Shown: in pieces, positions 27,517 to 36,005 of the stretch | Numbering within the stretch: the stretch's first letter is position 1 | How the letters are laid out: each line of letters begins with the position of its first letter | Source of the DNA: Parabacteroides goldsteinii | GTDB taxonomy: Bacteria > Bacteroidota > Bacteroidia > Bacteroidales > Tannerellaceae | Reading direction: 5' to 3' | Length of the DNA stretch: 64,000 nt | Assembly (NCBI RefSeq): GCF_015550595.1 | Contig: NZ_JADNBB010000028.1 | Coordinates: forward strand, 1 to 64,000 | Notes under the pieces: generated by a model | Told to the model about the DNA's origin: nothing | The model's database searches: none | Seen by the model: only the letters and a program-made list of their open reading frames with translations | Position numbers and translations under genes: made by a program

Positions 27517-28641
27517 TTACTCTTTTTCATTATCTTCATCTGAATTCAAACGTATTTTATTGGCTGCCTCTCTTGTTTTTGGAGATGCATGGGCTACATA
27601 TATCTGGGTGGTTGAAACGTTCTTATGTGCCAGCAAATGTTGCACAGTATAAATATCTGTACCTAACTCCATTTGTAATGAAGCATAGGTATGGCGGAAA
27701 CAGTGAAAAGTAATGTGCTTAGTAATACCTGATTCCTTTAACCATACTCGCATATCTTTGTTACTCATTTCTTTAGTGAAACCCTCAAATACTCTATAAT
27801 TTGTTTCAGGTAGAATTAACTGATAAGCTTCATCACTTATAGGTACCGTGGTTTGTACATTCGTTTTCTGACAGATGAATTGTATGTATCTGCCACCATC
27901 AGCGTATTTTCTAACATTCTCCCATCTTAGATTGATGATATCGCTTCGCCTTAATCCTGTAAGACAAGAGAAAATAACGGCTTTCTTCATTATAGGGATG
28001 GGGCATGGTGTGTGATAAAGACTTCGCACTTCTTCAATGGTCAAACTTTCCTTTACTGTTGGAACCCACTTTATATAATCCAAGAAATCGACAATCTTTT
28101 CATTGATGCGTCTATCTCTATAAGCAAGATTGAGTGCATTCCTGAAGATTATCCAGTAATCGGCAGCAGAATTGCGATTAAGTGGTTTGCCTGTAGATAA
28201 GCTTTTCGCATCCATGAGGTATTCCATGAATTTTCGGCAGAATTCAACACTTAATTCATCAAAACTACATTTGCCATGAGAAAACTTCTCGAAGTGCTTA
28301 TATGACGAAAGCCATTTAGCGTGCTTTGTTTTTGATAAATCATCAAAGTAATCTAAGAAGCTTTCTTTAGTACGACCTTTACTAAAGAAATTATATTTTT
28401 CATTTATAATCTCAGTAAAGATATTGCATCTGATAGCTTCGGCCTTTTCCAACATAGTGGCATTGTAGTCTTTTTGGAGCTGGTCTTTAGGTTCGGCATA
28501 AATATAAATGCCTAACGAACGACGACGAATCAATTCCATCGTCTTTGGGTCTCTGTATCCCGGATAAAACTCAAGAAACAGAGATAGCGTGCCGTTGCGC
28601 CTCGGTCGTTGTCTAAGTGTTACTGTCTTACAATACTGCAT
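27517..28641 (-). CDS. int: Tyrosine recombinase, ICE integrase
   Basis: I place the start at ATG 28,641 (MQYCKTVTLRQRPRRNGTLS), since the longer frame begins with a TTG inside the leader. The 374-residue product has an N-terminal arm-binding region, a SAM-like core-binding domain (about 95-190) and a catalytic domain with the first Arg in CLTGLRRSDIINLRW, the HxxR in HCFRHTYAS, a His in LLAHKNVS and the nucleophile Tyr in TQIYVA. It is complete. It lies downstream of the multi-HTH gene and probably mediates integration and excision. Confidence 0.9.
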   Translation of the reverse strand: MQYCKTVTLRQRPRRNGTLSLFLEFYPGYRDPKTMELIRRRSLGIYIYAEPKDQLQKDYNATMLEKAEAIRCNIFTEIINEKYNFFSKGRTKESFLDYFDDLSKTKHAKWLSSYKHFEKFSHGKCSFDELSVEFCRKFMEYLMDAKSLSTGKPLNRNSAADYWIIFRNALNLAYRDRRINEKIVDFLDYIKWVPTVKESLTIEEVRSLYHTPCPIPIMKKAVIFSCLTGLRRSDIINLRWENVRKYADGGRYIQFICQKTNVQTTVPISDEAYQLILPETNYRVFEGFTKEMSNKDMRVWLKESGITKHITFHCFRHTYASLQMELGTDIYTVQHLLAHKNVSTTQIYVAHASPKTREAANKIRLNSDEDNEKE

Positions 28642-28728
28642 AATATTTTGTTTATGAATTATTATTTTAGGGTGCAAAAGTCCGAAATGATACTATACTG
28701 ACTATCACGCAAGGAAATCATTTTACAA

Positions 28729-30261
28729 TTAAGTCTCATTAAGTGGTGGCATTTCGTCTTTAGTGGCTCTTTCAACCATAAATTGGTCGATTTCTGATTT
28801 TAGCAGATATACTTGCTGACCACATCTTGCTTTTGTAACTTTCTTCTTGTTAGAGTAGTAGAATACCATATCTTTGCTCAAACCGTATTTATCCATTACT
28901 TCTTGAACTGAATAGTAGTTCTCCTTACCTTTGAAGTCCAAATGCTTCACCTTGTCTATGTGCGTCTTTGAATAGAATATCTTACCGAACTCTACTTTTG
29001 AAGGTATGTTGTGTCGATGGGTGAATGAACGCCGGGCTACTGGGGTCATGTCATATTGTTTTTCCATTTCCTCTGGAGTAATCCATTCTTTTACTCCATC
29101 TTGAAGCTGTGTAGCCCCAAAAAGAGCAAGGGCACTTGGTATCTCAAAGAAGTTGAATCCTCCCAATGATATTTTGGGGATTCTTGCTTCTCTGGTTATT
29201 TTCTGCACATGTCTGACGTTTATGGAGTATTTCTTACTTATGTCTTCTGTTGAGAAATACCCATCAGGTGTATCTGGAACTTTGGCTTTATCAGTTTTGG
29301 TTCGGGGGATAAGTTTTGGCTTGTTCTCAAAATTGAACCTTCCTGTCTCAGGGTCTCGTTCTACGTTTGCGAACTTTCCTTTGATTACAATCTCATCAAA
29401 CTCAGATCTGAATATCATGGTGTACTTTCCACGCTTCTCCGTCTTTATATTCTCATGACGTATATGATAACTTATTTGGTCCATGCTGAGACCGTACTTT
29501 TCTTTTATTTCATCGTAACTGTACCAGTTAGCATCTACATCTTCACCTTTTCGCTTATAATTGTCGATATGGACTTTAGAGTAATAAACCAATTTCCCAC
29601 GATTAATGCGAGGGATGTTATTCCTATAGACGAAGGTAAGGACATTGGGCTTCGACATATTGAATTTCTCCATGATCTGCTGGGTGGTGTAATAGTTGGC
29701 CAAGTCGATTTCTTCAATCAACTCAGCAAAATGAGCATCAACGTAAGCTTTCTTAAAGAAGGTATTACGTCCTTCATAGACCTTAGGAATGTTGAAACGT
29801 TCACAACGAGCTAAAATAGCCTTGCGCCTAATATGATATTTCTCTGAGATTTCACTGGTAGTGTAGTATTCTGAATCTTCTTTCTTCTTGCTAAACGATG
29901 GACGTTTCTTATAATCAGGAGCATTGTCAAAAGCCTTCTCGATATCAGACTTTCTAATAATAGTCAAACCTCTAAATTGAACAGCTTTGATAGTCCCGGC
30001 AAGTGCATACCTATATATGGTAGCACGACTAACTCCAAGCAGTATTGCTGCTTGAGCAGGGCTTAGAAATTCGGTAGGAGCAGCAGTTGTCTCCTGTGAC
30101 AGTTCTATGTCATCTTGGAGCTCCTGATACTCTTTCTCAAGGTTCTTTTTTTTACGAACTCTTGTTGCCTTTGCGTTGCATGCTTTGGAACAGTACAGCG
30201 TTGCCATTCTATGCGCAACGAACTGAACTCCACAACACTTACAATGCTTGATGATGTTCAT
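28729..30261 (-). CDS. Zinc-finger protein with seven tandem HTH modules
   Basis: This 510-residue protein begins with a CxxC...CxxxC zinc finger (Cys7, Cys10, Cys24, Cys28) and a basic coiled coil. Seven excisionase/MerR-like HTH modules follow, each about 55-85 residues: FLSPAQAAILLGVSRATIYR, YYTTSEISEKYHIRR, NYYTTQQIMEKFNMSK, WYSYDEIKEKYGLSM, GYFSTEDISKKYSIN, EWITPEEMEKQYDMT and NYYSVQEVMDKYGLSK. Most end in an IPK-type wing and a Y/F-S-K-x-H-I-D segment. It lies upstream of the integrase in the same direction. Six copies of a 10-bp repeat stand directly upstream of its start. It is probably a DNA-organising or recombination-control protein. Confidence 0.78.
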   Translation of the reverse strand: MNIIKHCKCCGVQFVAHRMATLYCSKACNAKATRVRKKKNLEKEYQELQDDIELSQETTAAPTEFLSPAQAAILLGVSRATIYRYALAGTIKAVQFRGLTIIRKSDIEKAFDNAPDYKKRPSFSKKKEDSEYYTTSEISEKYHIRRKAILARCERFNIPKVYEGRNTFFKKAYVDAHFAELIEEIDLANYYTTQQIMEKFNMSKPNVLTFVYRNNIPRINRGKLVYYSKVHIDNYKRKGEDVDANWYSYDEIKEKYGLSMDQISYHIRHENIKTEKRGKYTMIFRSEFDEIVIKGKFANVERDPETGRFNFENKPKLIPRTKTDKAKVPDTPDGYFSTEDISKKYSINVRHVQKITREARIPKISLGGFNFFEIPSALALFGATQLQDGVKEWITPEEMEKQYDMTPVARRSFTHRHNIPSKVEFGKIFYSKTHIDKVKHLDFKGKENYYSVQEVMDKYGLSKDMVFYYSNKKKVTKARCGQQVYLLKSEIDQFMVERATKDEMPPLNET

Positions 30262-30290
30262 ATGAGGTATCTATTTAAGTCTACACTTTT

Positions 30291-30385
30291 GTCTCATAGC
30301 GTCTCATAGCGTCTCACAGCGTCTCACGATTGTACCCATAATAGACGAGTGGCGTAGAGTTGTGATTCTCACAGCGTCTCACGTT
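30291..30385. repeat. Tandem 10-bp repeats upstream of the multi-HTH gene
   Basis: Four units lie head to tail in exact 10-bp phase: GTCTCATAGC at 30,291 and 30,301, GTCTCACAGC at 30,311, GTCTCACGAT at 30,321. Two more, TTCTCACAGC (30,366) and GTCTCACGTT (30,376), follow after a 35-bp gap. One unit per helical turn suggests binding of consecutive DNA-binding modules on one face. Candidates are the adjacent seven-HTH protein, acting as autoregulator or excision factor, or the integrase arm-binding domain. Confidence 0.85.
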
Positions 30386-30509
30386 GTATCATCTCTTACA
30401 AATTTGTATCAACTGTTGCTCGTTTTTGAGGGGCAGGAATGAAATTTGAGCCAAAAGTATATGGAATAATTGATACCAACAAATATCAACTGGTAAGTGT
30501 TAAAAAGAA

Positions 30510-30532
30510 AACCCCCTCAAAATGAGGAGGTT
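30510..30532 (-). terminator. Rho-independent terminator of mnmE
   Basis: AACCCCCTCA (30,510-30,519) pairs with TGAGGAGGTT (30,523-30,532) with one mismatch, and on the minus strand the hairpin is followed by a TTTTCTTTTT tract. It lies 43 bp after the mnmE stop codon. Confidence 0.8.
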
Positions 30533-30574
30533 ATTATTAGTTACAACAAAGTGGTATAAGTTGCTGATAATCAA

Positions 30575-31969
30575 TTACTTACCGATGCAAAATTTCCCAA
30601 AGATATTCCCCAATATCTCATCATTACTGATCTGCCCTGTAATTTCTCCTAGATAATGCATGCATTCCCTGATATCCTGACTTAGGAAATCTCCAGAGAT
30701 ATTCATTTCCAGTCCATTAATTACACGGAGTATAGCTTCATGGGCTTTGGTTAAGGCCTCGTAATGGCGGACGTTGGTGACGATTACGTCGTTTTGGGAT
30801 ATTTCGGGTAAGGCTGCTGCCTGGATCAGATGCTGTTTTAATGCTTCAGTATTTGCTTGCTGTTTGGCTGAAATATATAATCGGTCAGCAGGGACTTTAC
30901 CAAGTAACTCTTGCTTGATAGCAAGTTCTTCCGGTGAGAGTAAGTCGGATTTATTGAATACCAGAATCACTTTTTTACCCTCTGTCTGCGGAATGATTGT
31001 TTGAGCTAATTCCTCGATCTGCTCAGACGGACTGGTCAGGTCGATCACCCAAAGAACGATAGAAGCCTGGCGGAGTTTCTGGAAAGTACGTTCGATACCC
31101 AGGCTTTCGATGGTGTCGTTGGTTTCGCGGATACCGGCCGTGTCGATAAAACGGAAGGTGATGCCTGATAGGTTGATCGTGTCTTCTATCACATCGCGGG
31201 TGGTTCCGTGTATGTCGGAAACGATGGCACGCTCTTCACCGACCAACAGGTTGAGTAAAGTGGACTTACCGGCATTCGTTTCGCCGATGATGGCGACAGG
31301 GATACCGTTTTTAATGGCATTACCCACACTGAATGAATCGGCCAGTTTGTGTATCAATTGTTCGATGTTTGTTGCCAGCTGCTTTAGATTGGTACGGTCG
31401 GCAAACTCGATATCTTCTTCGCTGAAATCGAGTTCCAGTTCGATCAAAGAGGTGAAATCGAGTAGTTGGCTGCGTAGTTTTGTCAATTCATTACTGAAGC
31501 CTCCACGCATCTGATTAATAGCCAGTTTGTGCATTCCGGCAGATGTGGAAGCAATCAGGTCGGCTACAGCTTCGGCCTGGCTCAGATCCATCTTCCCATT
31601 TAGGAAAGCACGTTGTGTATATTCGCCGGGAAGAGCAGAACGACAACCCTTTTCGATCAGTAACTGGAGGATTTGCTGCTGGATATAAACCGAACCGTGG
31701 CAAGTGATCTCGACGGTATCTTCTCCTGTAAACGAATGAGGGGCGCGGAAGAGGGCGACAAGTACATCGTCGATCAACTCTTCCCCGCGACGGATACTAC
31801 CGTAGCGTAAGGTGTAAGCTTTCTGGCTCTGAAGATTCTTACCTTCGATTTTAGGAACGAAGATAGTTTCACAAATTCTTATGGCGTCAGTGCCGGATAC
31901 ACGAATCACAGCTACTCCTCCGGCTCCGGGGGCTGTCGATACGGCACAGATAATATCCTGATTGATCAT
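30575..31969 (-). CDS. mnmE: tRNA modification GTPase MnmE
   Basis: This 464-residue protein works with MnmG to make the 5-carboxymethylaminomethyl modification of wobble uridines in tRNA. It has an N-terminal folate-binding domain, a helical domain and an inserted G domain with G1 GETNAGKS, DTAG and NKSD. It ends in the invariant FGKFCIGK whose Cys is required for activity. It follows the DUF362 gene by 14 bp. It is the first chromosomal gene beside the mobile element. Confidence 0.97.
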   Translation of the reverse strand: MINQDIICAVSTAPGAGGVAVIRVSGTDAIRICETIFVPKIEGKNLQSQKAYTLRYGSIRRGEELIDDVLVALFRAPHSFTGEDTVEITCHGSVYIQQQILQLLIEKGCRSALPGEYTQRAFLNGKMDLSQAEAVADLIASTSAGMHKLAINQMRGGFSNELTKLRSQLLDFTSLIELELDFSEEDIEFADRTNLKQLATNIEQLIHKLADSFSVGNAIKNGIPVAIIGETNAGKSTLLNLLVGEERAIVSDIHGTTRDVIEDTINLSGITFRFIDTAGIRETNDTIESLGIERTFQKLRQASIVLWVIDLTSPSEQIEELAQTIIPQTEGKKVILVFNKSDLLSPEELAIKQELLGKVPADRLYISAKQQANTEALKQHLIQAAALPEISQNDVIVTNVRHYEALTKAHEAILRVINGLEMNISGDFLSQDIRECMHYLGEITGQISNDEILGNIFGKFCIGK

Positions 31970-31983
31970 AAAATTATATATCC

Positions 31984-33105
31984 TTATACGGTTATTAGTT
32001 CATATTCCTGAGTTCCGATTCCAACTTTTTCAGCATGTTCCAGTCCGGCTTGCCAGTTGGTTTCCGGGTGCATGATATGGAATTTGTCACAACCTTCCAA
32101 ATGATCATGATGAGGTGTTTCTGAAAGACGGTTACCTGTTTCAAGGATCGGGGCTTTGATGACTATATCGGCACAAGCCTTGTCCAAAGCAACCGGATCG
32201 AATGAAGCTGCAATACCCAGGTCTGGGACGATAGCCGCATCATTATGATTCCAACAGTCACATTCGGGAGATACATTCATAATGAAACTGATATGGAAAT
32301 GAGGCTTATCCTGCAATACGGCTTGTGTGTATTCTGCTATTTTACAATTTAAGTTTACCGAAGTATCCCATGAACCGAGTACGGCACCATCATATTGGCA
32401 AAGAGCCACACATTGTCCGCAACCGACACATTTGTCATAATCGATTACTGCTTTCCTGTTTTCATCCAGGCGGATGGCTTCGTGGCGGCAATGTTTTACA
32501 CAGATATTGCAACCTTTACACTTTTCCAGATCGATACGTGGTTGGGAGGCTCCGTGCAGTTCCAACTTACCGGCAACACTGGCACATCCCATTCCCAGGT
32601 TCTTCAGTGCACCTCCAAATCCGGTCTGTTCATGTCCCTTGAAGTGATTCATACTGATAATGATATCAGCGTCGGCAATAGCCGATCCGATCTTAGGAGC
32701 TTTGCAATATTCACCGTTTATTTCTATTTCACGGCATTCCGTTCCTTTCAGTCCATCTGCGATGATCACGTCACATTTGGCAGAAATAGGGTTGAAACCG
32801 TTTTCCATTGCACTTTCCAAGTGGTCGACTGCATTGGAACGACGTCCTGAATACAGTGTATTACAATCGGTAAGGAAAGGTTTTGCTCCCAATGAACGGA
32901 GCAAGGTTGCCATGCGGGCAGCATAATTAGGGCGAATATAAGCCAGGTTGCCCGGTTCCCCGAAATGGATTTTTATGGCTACGAACTGGTTCTTAAAATC
33001 AATATTTGCAATGCCGGCACGTTTTACAAGCCGTTCCATCTTATCCAGCAGGTTACTGGAGGGAGTCGTACGAAGATTCGTAAAATAAACTTTCGATTTG
33101 TCCAT
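31984..33105 (-). CDS. DUF362 protein with two 4Fe-4S ferredoxin motifs
   Basis: I choose ATG 33,105 (MDKSKVYFTNLRTTPSSNLL) because the 44 extra residues of the longer frame do not look like protein and extend into the divergent promoter region. The 373-residue product has an N-terminal DUF362 domain and two cluster motifs, CKGCNICVKHC and CVGCGQCVALC. It is probably a cytoplasmic iron-sulfur protein of unknown redox role. It appears to be cotranscribed with mnmE. Confidence 0.85.
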   Translation of the reverse strand: MDKSKVYFTNLRTTPSSNLLDKMERLVKRAGIANIDFKNQFVAIKIHFGEPGNLAYIRPNYAARMATLLRSLGAKPFLTDCNTLYSGRRSNAVDHLESAMENGFNPISAKCDVIIADGLKGTECREIEINGEYCKAPKIGSAIADADIIISMNHFKGHEQTGFGGALKNLGMGCASVAGKLELHGASQPRIDLEKCKGCNICVKHCRHEAIRLDENRKAVIDYDKCVGCGQCVALCQYDGAVLGSWDTSVNLNCKIAEYTQAVLQDKPHFHISFIMNVSPECDCWNHNDAAIVPDLGIAASFDPVALDKACADIVIKAPILETGNRLSETPHHDHLEGCDKFHIMHPETNWQAGLEHAEKVGIGTQEYELITV

Positions 33106-33244
33106 TCTCTTATTGGTTTTATCATGCAAATGTACATGATTATATCCATTCAACGAGTCCTTGAAAACATTATGTTTAAAAAAAATGTTTTTTATAAAGA
33201 ACATTTTCTTACTATATCCGGTCTTCCTTTTTGACATAATGTAT

Positions 33245-33252
33245 TACATTTG
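33245..33252 (+). promoter_or_regulatory. -7 box TACATTTG upstream of the AAA ATPase gene
   Basis: This is an exact match to TAnnTTTG, 18 bp before ATG 33,271. It would give a very short leader. No well-spaced -33 TTTG is visible. Confidence 0.4.
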
Positions 33253-33270
33253 TAACAAATAGTTTAGTTT

Positions 33271-34455
33271 ATGGACATATACCAATTAAACCATCAGCAA
33301 TTACTGAAGGGGATAAGATGCAATTTTCAGCGATATCTTTATAAGCAGATACAGTGGGATGATCGTCTGATTGGAATTTTTGGCTCACAGGGAGTAGGGA
33401 AAACAACATTATTGCTGCAACGGATCAAGCTGGCTTTCGATAATTCGGATAAAGCATTGTACCTAAATCTGGACAGTATTCTTTTTCAACGGGAAAAGAT
33501 GATCAATGTTGCCACTCAGTTTTATAAGGCTGGGGGAACTCATCTTTTCATGGATAGCGTGCACCGTTATCCGAACTGGATCAGTGAGATGAAAAAACTG
33601 TTGGAGCGCTGTCCGGGGCTGCATATCGTGTTCGCATCGTCTTCTTTGCTTCCGATGTCGAAAGTAACGAAAGGGTTAAAAGGAACTTCCTGCTATACGC
33701 TAAATACCATGTCATTTCGGGAATATCTTTCTTATGAGTGCCTTCTGGATCTTGCTCCTCTATCTTTGGATGATTTATTGGAGAACCATGCCGAGGTTTC
33801 AAGGAATGTGAATGACCAGATAGTTGTTGCACCTGTGTTCCGTAATTATCTGGAACATGGTTGTTATCCATTTTATTGGGATGATCCTGATGCTTATCCA
33901 TTTCGTTTACAGGATCGTATAAGGGATGCGATTGAAATAGATTTGCCGGCTGTCTATCCAACTGAATATGGGGAATTGAAGGTGATCAAAGAAATGATGA
34001 TGTCGATATCCGACCAGGTACCCGATGTTCCGCCTTTAGTGGAAATTGCAGCTAAAATGAAGTTAGATGATGCAGTGGTGAAGAGATATTTTAATTATTT
34101 GAGAGATGCAGTATGCATACGGCATTATCAGTCAATGGAAGGGCTTATACAAAATCGAATTCAGAAAACTTATCCGGGTAATACGAATTTATTGATAGCT
34201 CTGGATGAAAGTCTGAATGATCGTGTGATCCTGGGTGAAACTTTCTTTGTCGACCAGTTATCGAATTTTGCATCCATCCGTTTGCTTAATAATAATGATT
34301 TTGTTGTAAATGATAAATATACGTTCATGGTGGGCGATCCTTTAATGGATTACGAACGGATCAGAGAGGCAGAAAATACCTTTGCTGCCATTTACGGCCA
34401 ACCTAAAAGTCAGAACAACAAGCTACCCATCTGGTTACTGGGTTTGTGTTATTGA
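33271..34455 (+). CDS. AAA ATPase of the DUF4143 (AAA_14) type
   Basis: This 394-residue protein has a Walker A GSQGVGKTT near residues 38-46 and a Walker B strand THLFMDSVHRYPNW, then the family's SFREYL block and a C-terminal winged-helix part. In this family the Walker B strand normally ends in Asp-Glu; here it reads Asp-Ser, which may lower ATP hydrolysis. Function of the family is poorly known. It stands divergent to the DUF362 gene and just before a nitroreductase gene. Confidence 0.85.
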   Translation: MDIYQLNHQQLLKGIRCNFQRYLYKQIQWDDRLIGIFGSQGVGKTTLLLQRIKLAFDNSDKALYLNLDSILFQREKMINVATQFYKAGGTHLFMDSVHRYPNWISEMKKLLERCPGLHIVFASSSLLPMSKVTKGLKGTSCYTLNTMSFREYLSYECLLDLAPLSLDDLLENHAEVSRNVNDQIVVAPVFRNYLEHGCYPFYWDDPDAYPFRLQDRIRDAIEIDLPAVYPTEYGELKVIKEMMMSISDQVPDVPPLVEIAAKMKLDDAVVKRYFNYLRDAVCIRHYQSMEGLIQNRIQKTYPGNTNLLIALDESLNDRVILGETFFVDQLSNFASIRLLNNNDFVVNDKYTFMVGDPLMDYERIREAENTFAAIYGQPKSQNNKLPIWLLGLCY

Positions 34456-34479
34456 TTGATACGTTATAAAAAAATAGAT

Positions 34480-35226
34480 ATGATAGATATAATGAAGAAC
34501 AGGAGGACTATCCGTAAATATACAGATCAGGATATCCCCGAAGAGCTGTTGAATGAACTGCTGGAAGTGGCCGCTCGTGCCTCCAATACAGGAAATATGC
34601 AGTTGTATAGTGTGGTTGTTACCCGCGATAAAGCAAATAAAGAAAAACTGTCTCCGGCTCACTTCAATCAGCCGATGATTACGACAGCTCCGGTAGTACT
34701 GACCTTTTGTGCGGATGCCAATCGTTTTGTGAAATGGGCTGAACAGCGTAATGCTGAAGCGGGTTTTGACAACCTGCAAACTTTTATTGCGGCTACAATC
34801 GATGCGATGTTGTTTGCCCAGACTTTCTGTAATGCAGCAGAGGAAAAAGGTTTAGGCATCTGTTATTTAGGAACGACGGCTTATAATGCAGATAAAATTA
34901 TTGAAGCTCTGTCATTACCTCGTCTGGTTATTCCTCTTGTAACTGTGACTGTTGGTTATCCGGTTCAACCGCTACCGGAACAGGTAGAGCGTTTACCCCT
35001 GACTGCTGTTGTTCACCAGGAAGCATATGTTGACTATACACCAGCTTCTATTAATGAATTATACAGTGAGAAGGAAGCGCTTGAAGTTAATAAGCAGTTT
35101 GTAAAAGAGAATAACAAAGAAACACTGGCACAGGTATTTACCGATATTCGATATACGAAGAAGAACAATGAATATTTTTCGGAAGTCCTGCTCAAAGTCC
35201 TGAAAGATCAAGGATTCATGAAGTAA
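34480..35226 (+). CDS. Nitroreductase family FMN protein
   Basis: The ATG at 34,480 (MIDIMKNRRTIRKYTDQDI) gives a typical family start; the longer frame relies on a TTG at 34,456. The 248-residue protein has the RRTIRKYTD and NTGNMQLYSVVV FMN-binding segments and GLGICYLGT. It should reduce nitro compounds, quinones or flavins using NAD(P)H; the substrate cannot be read from sequence. It lies 24 bp after the AAA gene and ends at a bidirectional terminator. Confidence 0.88.
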   Translation: MIDIMKNRRTIRKYTDQDIPEELLNELLEVAARASNTGNMQLYSVVVTRDKANKEKLSPAHFNQPMITTAPVVLTFCADANRFVKWAEQRNAEAGFDNLQTFIAATIDAMLFAQTFCNAAEEKGLGICYLGTTAYNADKIIEALSLPRLVIPLVTVTVGYPVQPLPEQVERLPLTAVVHQEAYVDYTPASINELYSEKEALEVNKQFVKENNKETLAQVFTDIRYTKKNNEYFSEVLLKVLKDQGFMK

Positions 35227-35250
35227 TTCATCCCTTAATATAAAGAAAAC

Positions 35251-35290
35251 CTCTTGCTTACGAACGGTTCGAAAAGCAAGAGTTTTTTTT
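35251..35290. terminator. Bidirectional terminator between nitroreductase and rpiA
   Basis: CTCTTGCTT (35,251-35,259) and AAGCAAGAG (35,274-35,282) enclose an inner CGAA/TTCG stem. T8 follows on the plus strand and GTTTTCTTT on the minus strand. The hairpin begins 6 nt past the rpiA stop codon. Confidence 0.88.
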
Positions 35291-35996
35291 ATAAATTGTT
35301 GCTATTCAGTATTTCTACCTCATGATGCATGAAAAGTCCGCTTTCTATCACACCAGTGATAGATTTGATCGCATTTTCCAGGTTGTCCGGGATATTATCG
35401 AAGCGGACATCGAGTATCAGATTGCCATTTTCTGTGATGACCGGGCCGTCTTTGCCTTGTGCCATCCGGAGTTTTATTTCTACCGGGCTTAACGATCGTA
35501 ATGCCTGATCTACATGGACCAACGCATCCGGAAATATCTCTACCGGTACCGGAAAACGGGAGCCTAATTTCGAAACCATCTTGGAGGAGTCTGCAATAAT
35601 AAATGTCCGCGGACTGGAACTGATCAGTAGTTTTTCTTTGAACATGGCACCACCGCGTCCCTTTATCATATTGTGGTTGGAGTCTATTTCGTCTGCACCG
35701 TCAAAAGTCCAGTTCGGTCTGTATTCAAGGAGGCTGGTCAAAGGTATTCCGAGTTTGGCGCAGGCCATTTTTATCTCCTGAGAAGTCGGGATTGCTCGGA
35801 TATGGAGTTGTTCGCTCCGTATGCGTTCGGCAATCTTCAACAGAGCCAGGTAAGCTGTCGAACCTGAGCCTATGCCGATAATATCATTGTCGGTTACCAT
35901 AGAGGCTATCTTATCGGCAACCTTTTCTTTTTCTTCCCGGTTGGAAATCTCTTTACCCCATTCCACCGCGTCTATGATTGTTTTCTCCTGTTTCAT
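35289..35996 (-). CDS. rpiA: Ribose-5-phosphate isomerase A
   Basis: This 235-residue enzyme interconverts ribose 5-phosphate and ribulose 5-phosphate in the pentose phosphate pathway. It shows GIGSGSTAYLAL, FDGADEID and KGRGGAMFKEKLL, the phosphate-binding and catalytic motifs of RpiA. It is the last gene of the TPR-nfeD-floA-phosphorylase-rpiA run, 9 bp after its neighbour. Confidence 0.96.
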   Translation of the reverse strand: MKQEKTIIDAVEWGKEISNREEKEKVADKIASMVTDNDIIGIGSGSTAYLALLKIAERIRSEQLHIRAIPTSQEIKMACAKLGIPLTSLLEYRPNWTFDGADEIDSNHNMIKGRGGAMFKEKLLISSSPRTFIIADSSKMVSKLGSRFPVPVEIFPDALVHVDQALRSLSPVEIKLRMAQGKDGPVITENGNLILDVRFDNIPDNLENAIKSITGVIESGLFMHHEVEILNSNNL

Positions 35997-36005
35997 GATA
36001 TGTGG

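Larger units (their letters stand above)
1..30480. mobile_element. Integrative and conjugative element, right-hand part (left end outside window)
   Basis: The stretch holds a nearly complete Bacteroidetes-type conjugation operon, a coupling protein, a RepA-like ATPase with primase-like proteins, several excisionase-like HTH proteins and a tyrosine integrase. Almost all genes are on the minus strand and the DNA is visibly more AT-rich than the region after 30.5 kb. The integrase lies at the end nearest chromosomal mnmE, which is the usual layout for an ICE. No relaxase gene is present, so at least the mobilisation genes lie left of position 1. The right boundary is inferred to fall between the repeats ending at 30,385 and the mnmE terminator starting at 30,510. 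I could not identify the att core because only one end is visible. Confidence 0.85.
30262..30574. other. 313-bp element-chromosome junction region
   Basis: This gap separates the multi-HTH gene from mnmE. It holds the 10-bp repeats (30,291-30,385), a palindrome TACAAATTTGTA (30,397-30,408), a TATCAACTG direct repeat (30,407-30,415 and 30,484-30,492) and the mnmE terminator (30,510-30,532). The element's right end and attachment site should lie between the repeats and the terminator. No gene is present. Confidence 0.6.

Noticed and set aside
30291-30385. Possible CRISPR array
   Set aside because: Units are only 10 bp and mostly directly adjacent with no spacers, and there are no cas genes.
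31110-31514. 134-residue plus-strand frame opposite mnmE
   Set aside because: It is antisense to a highly conserved gene, and its serine-rich composition is what a reverse-strand shadow produces.
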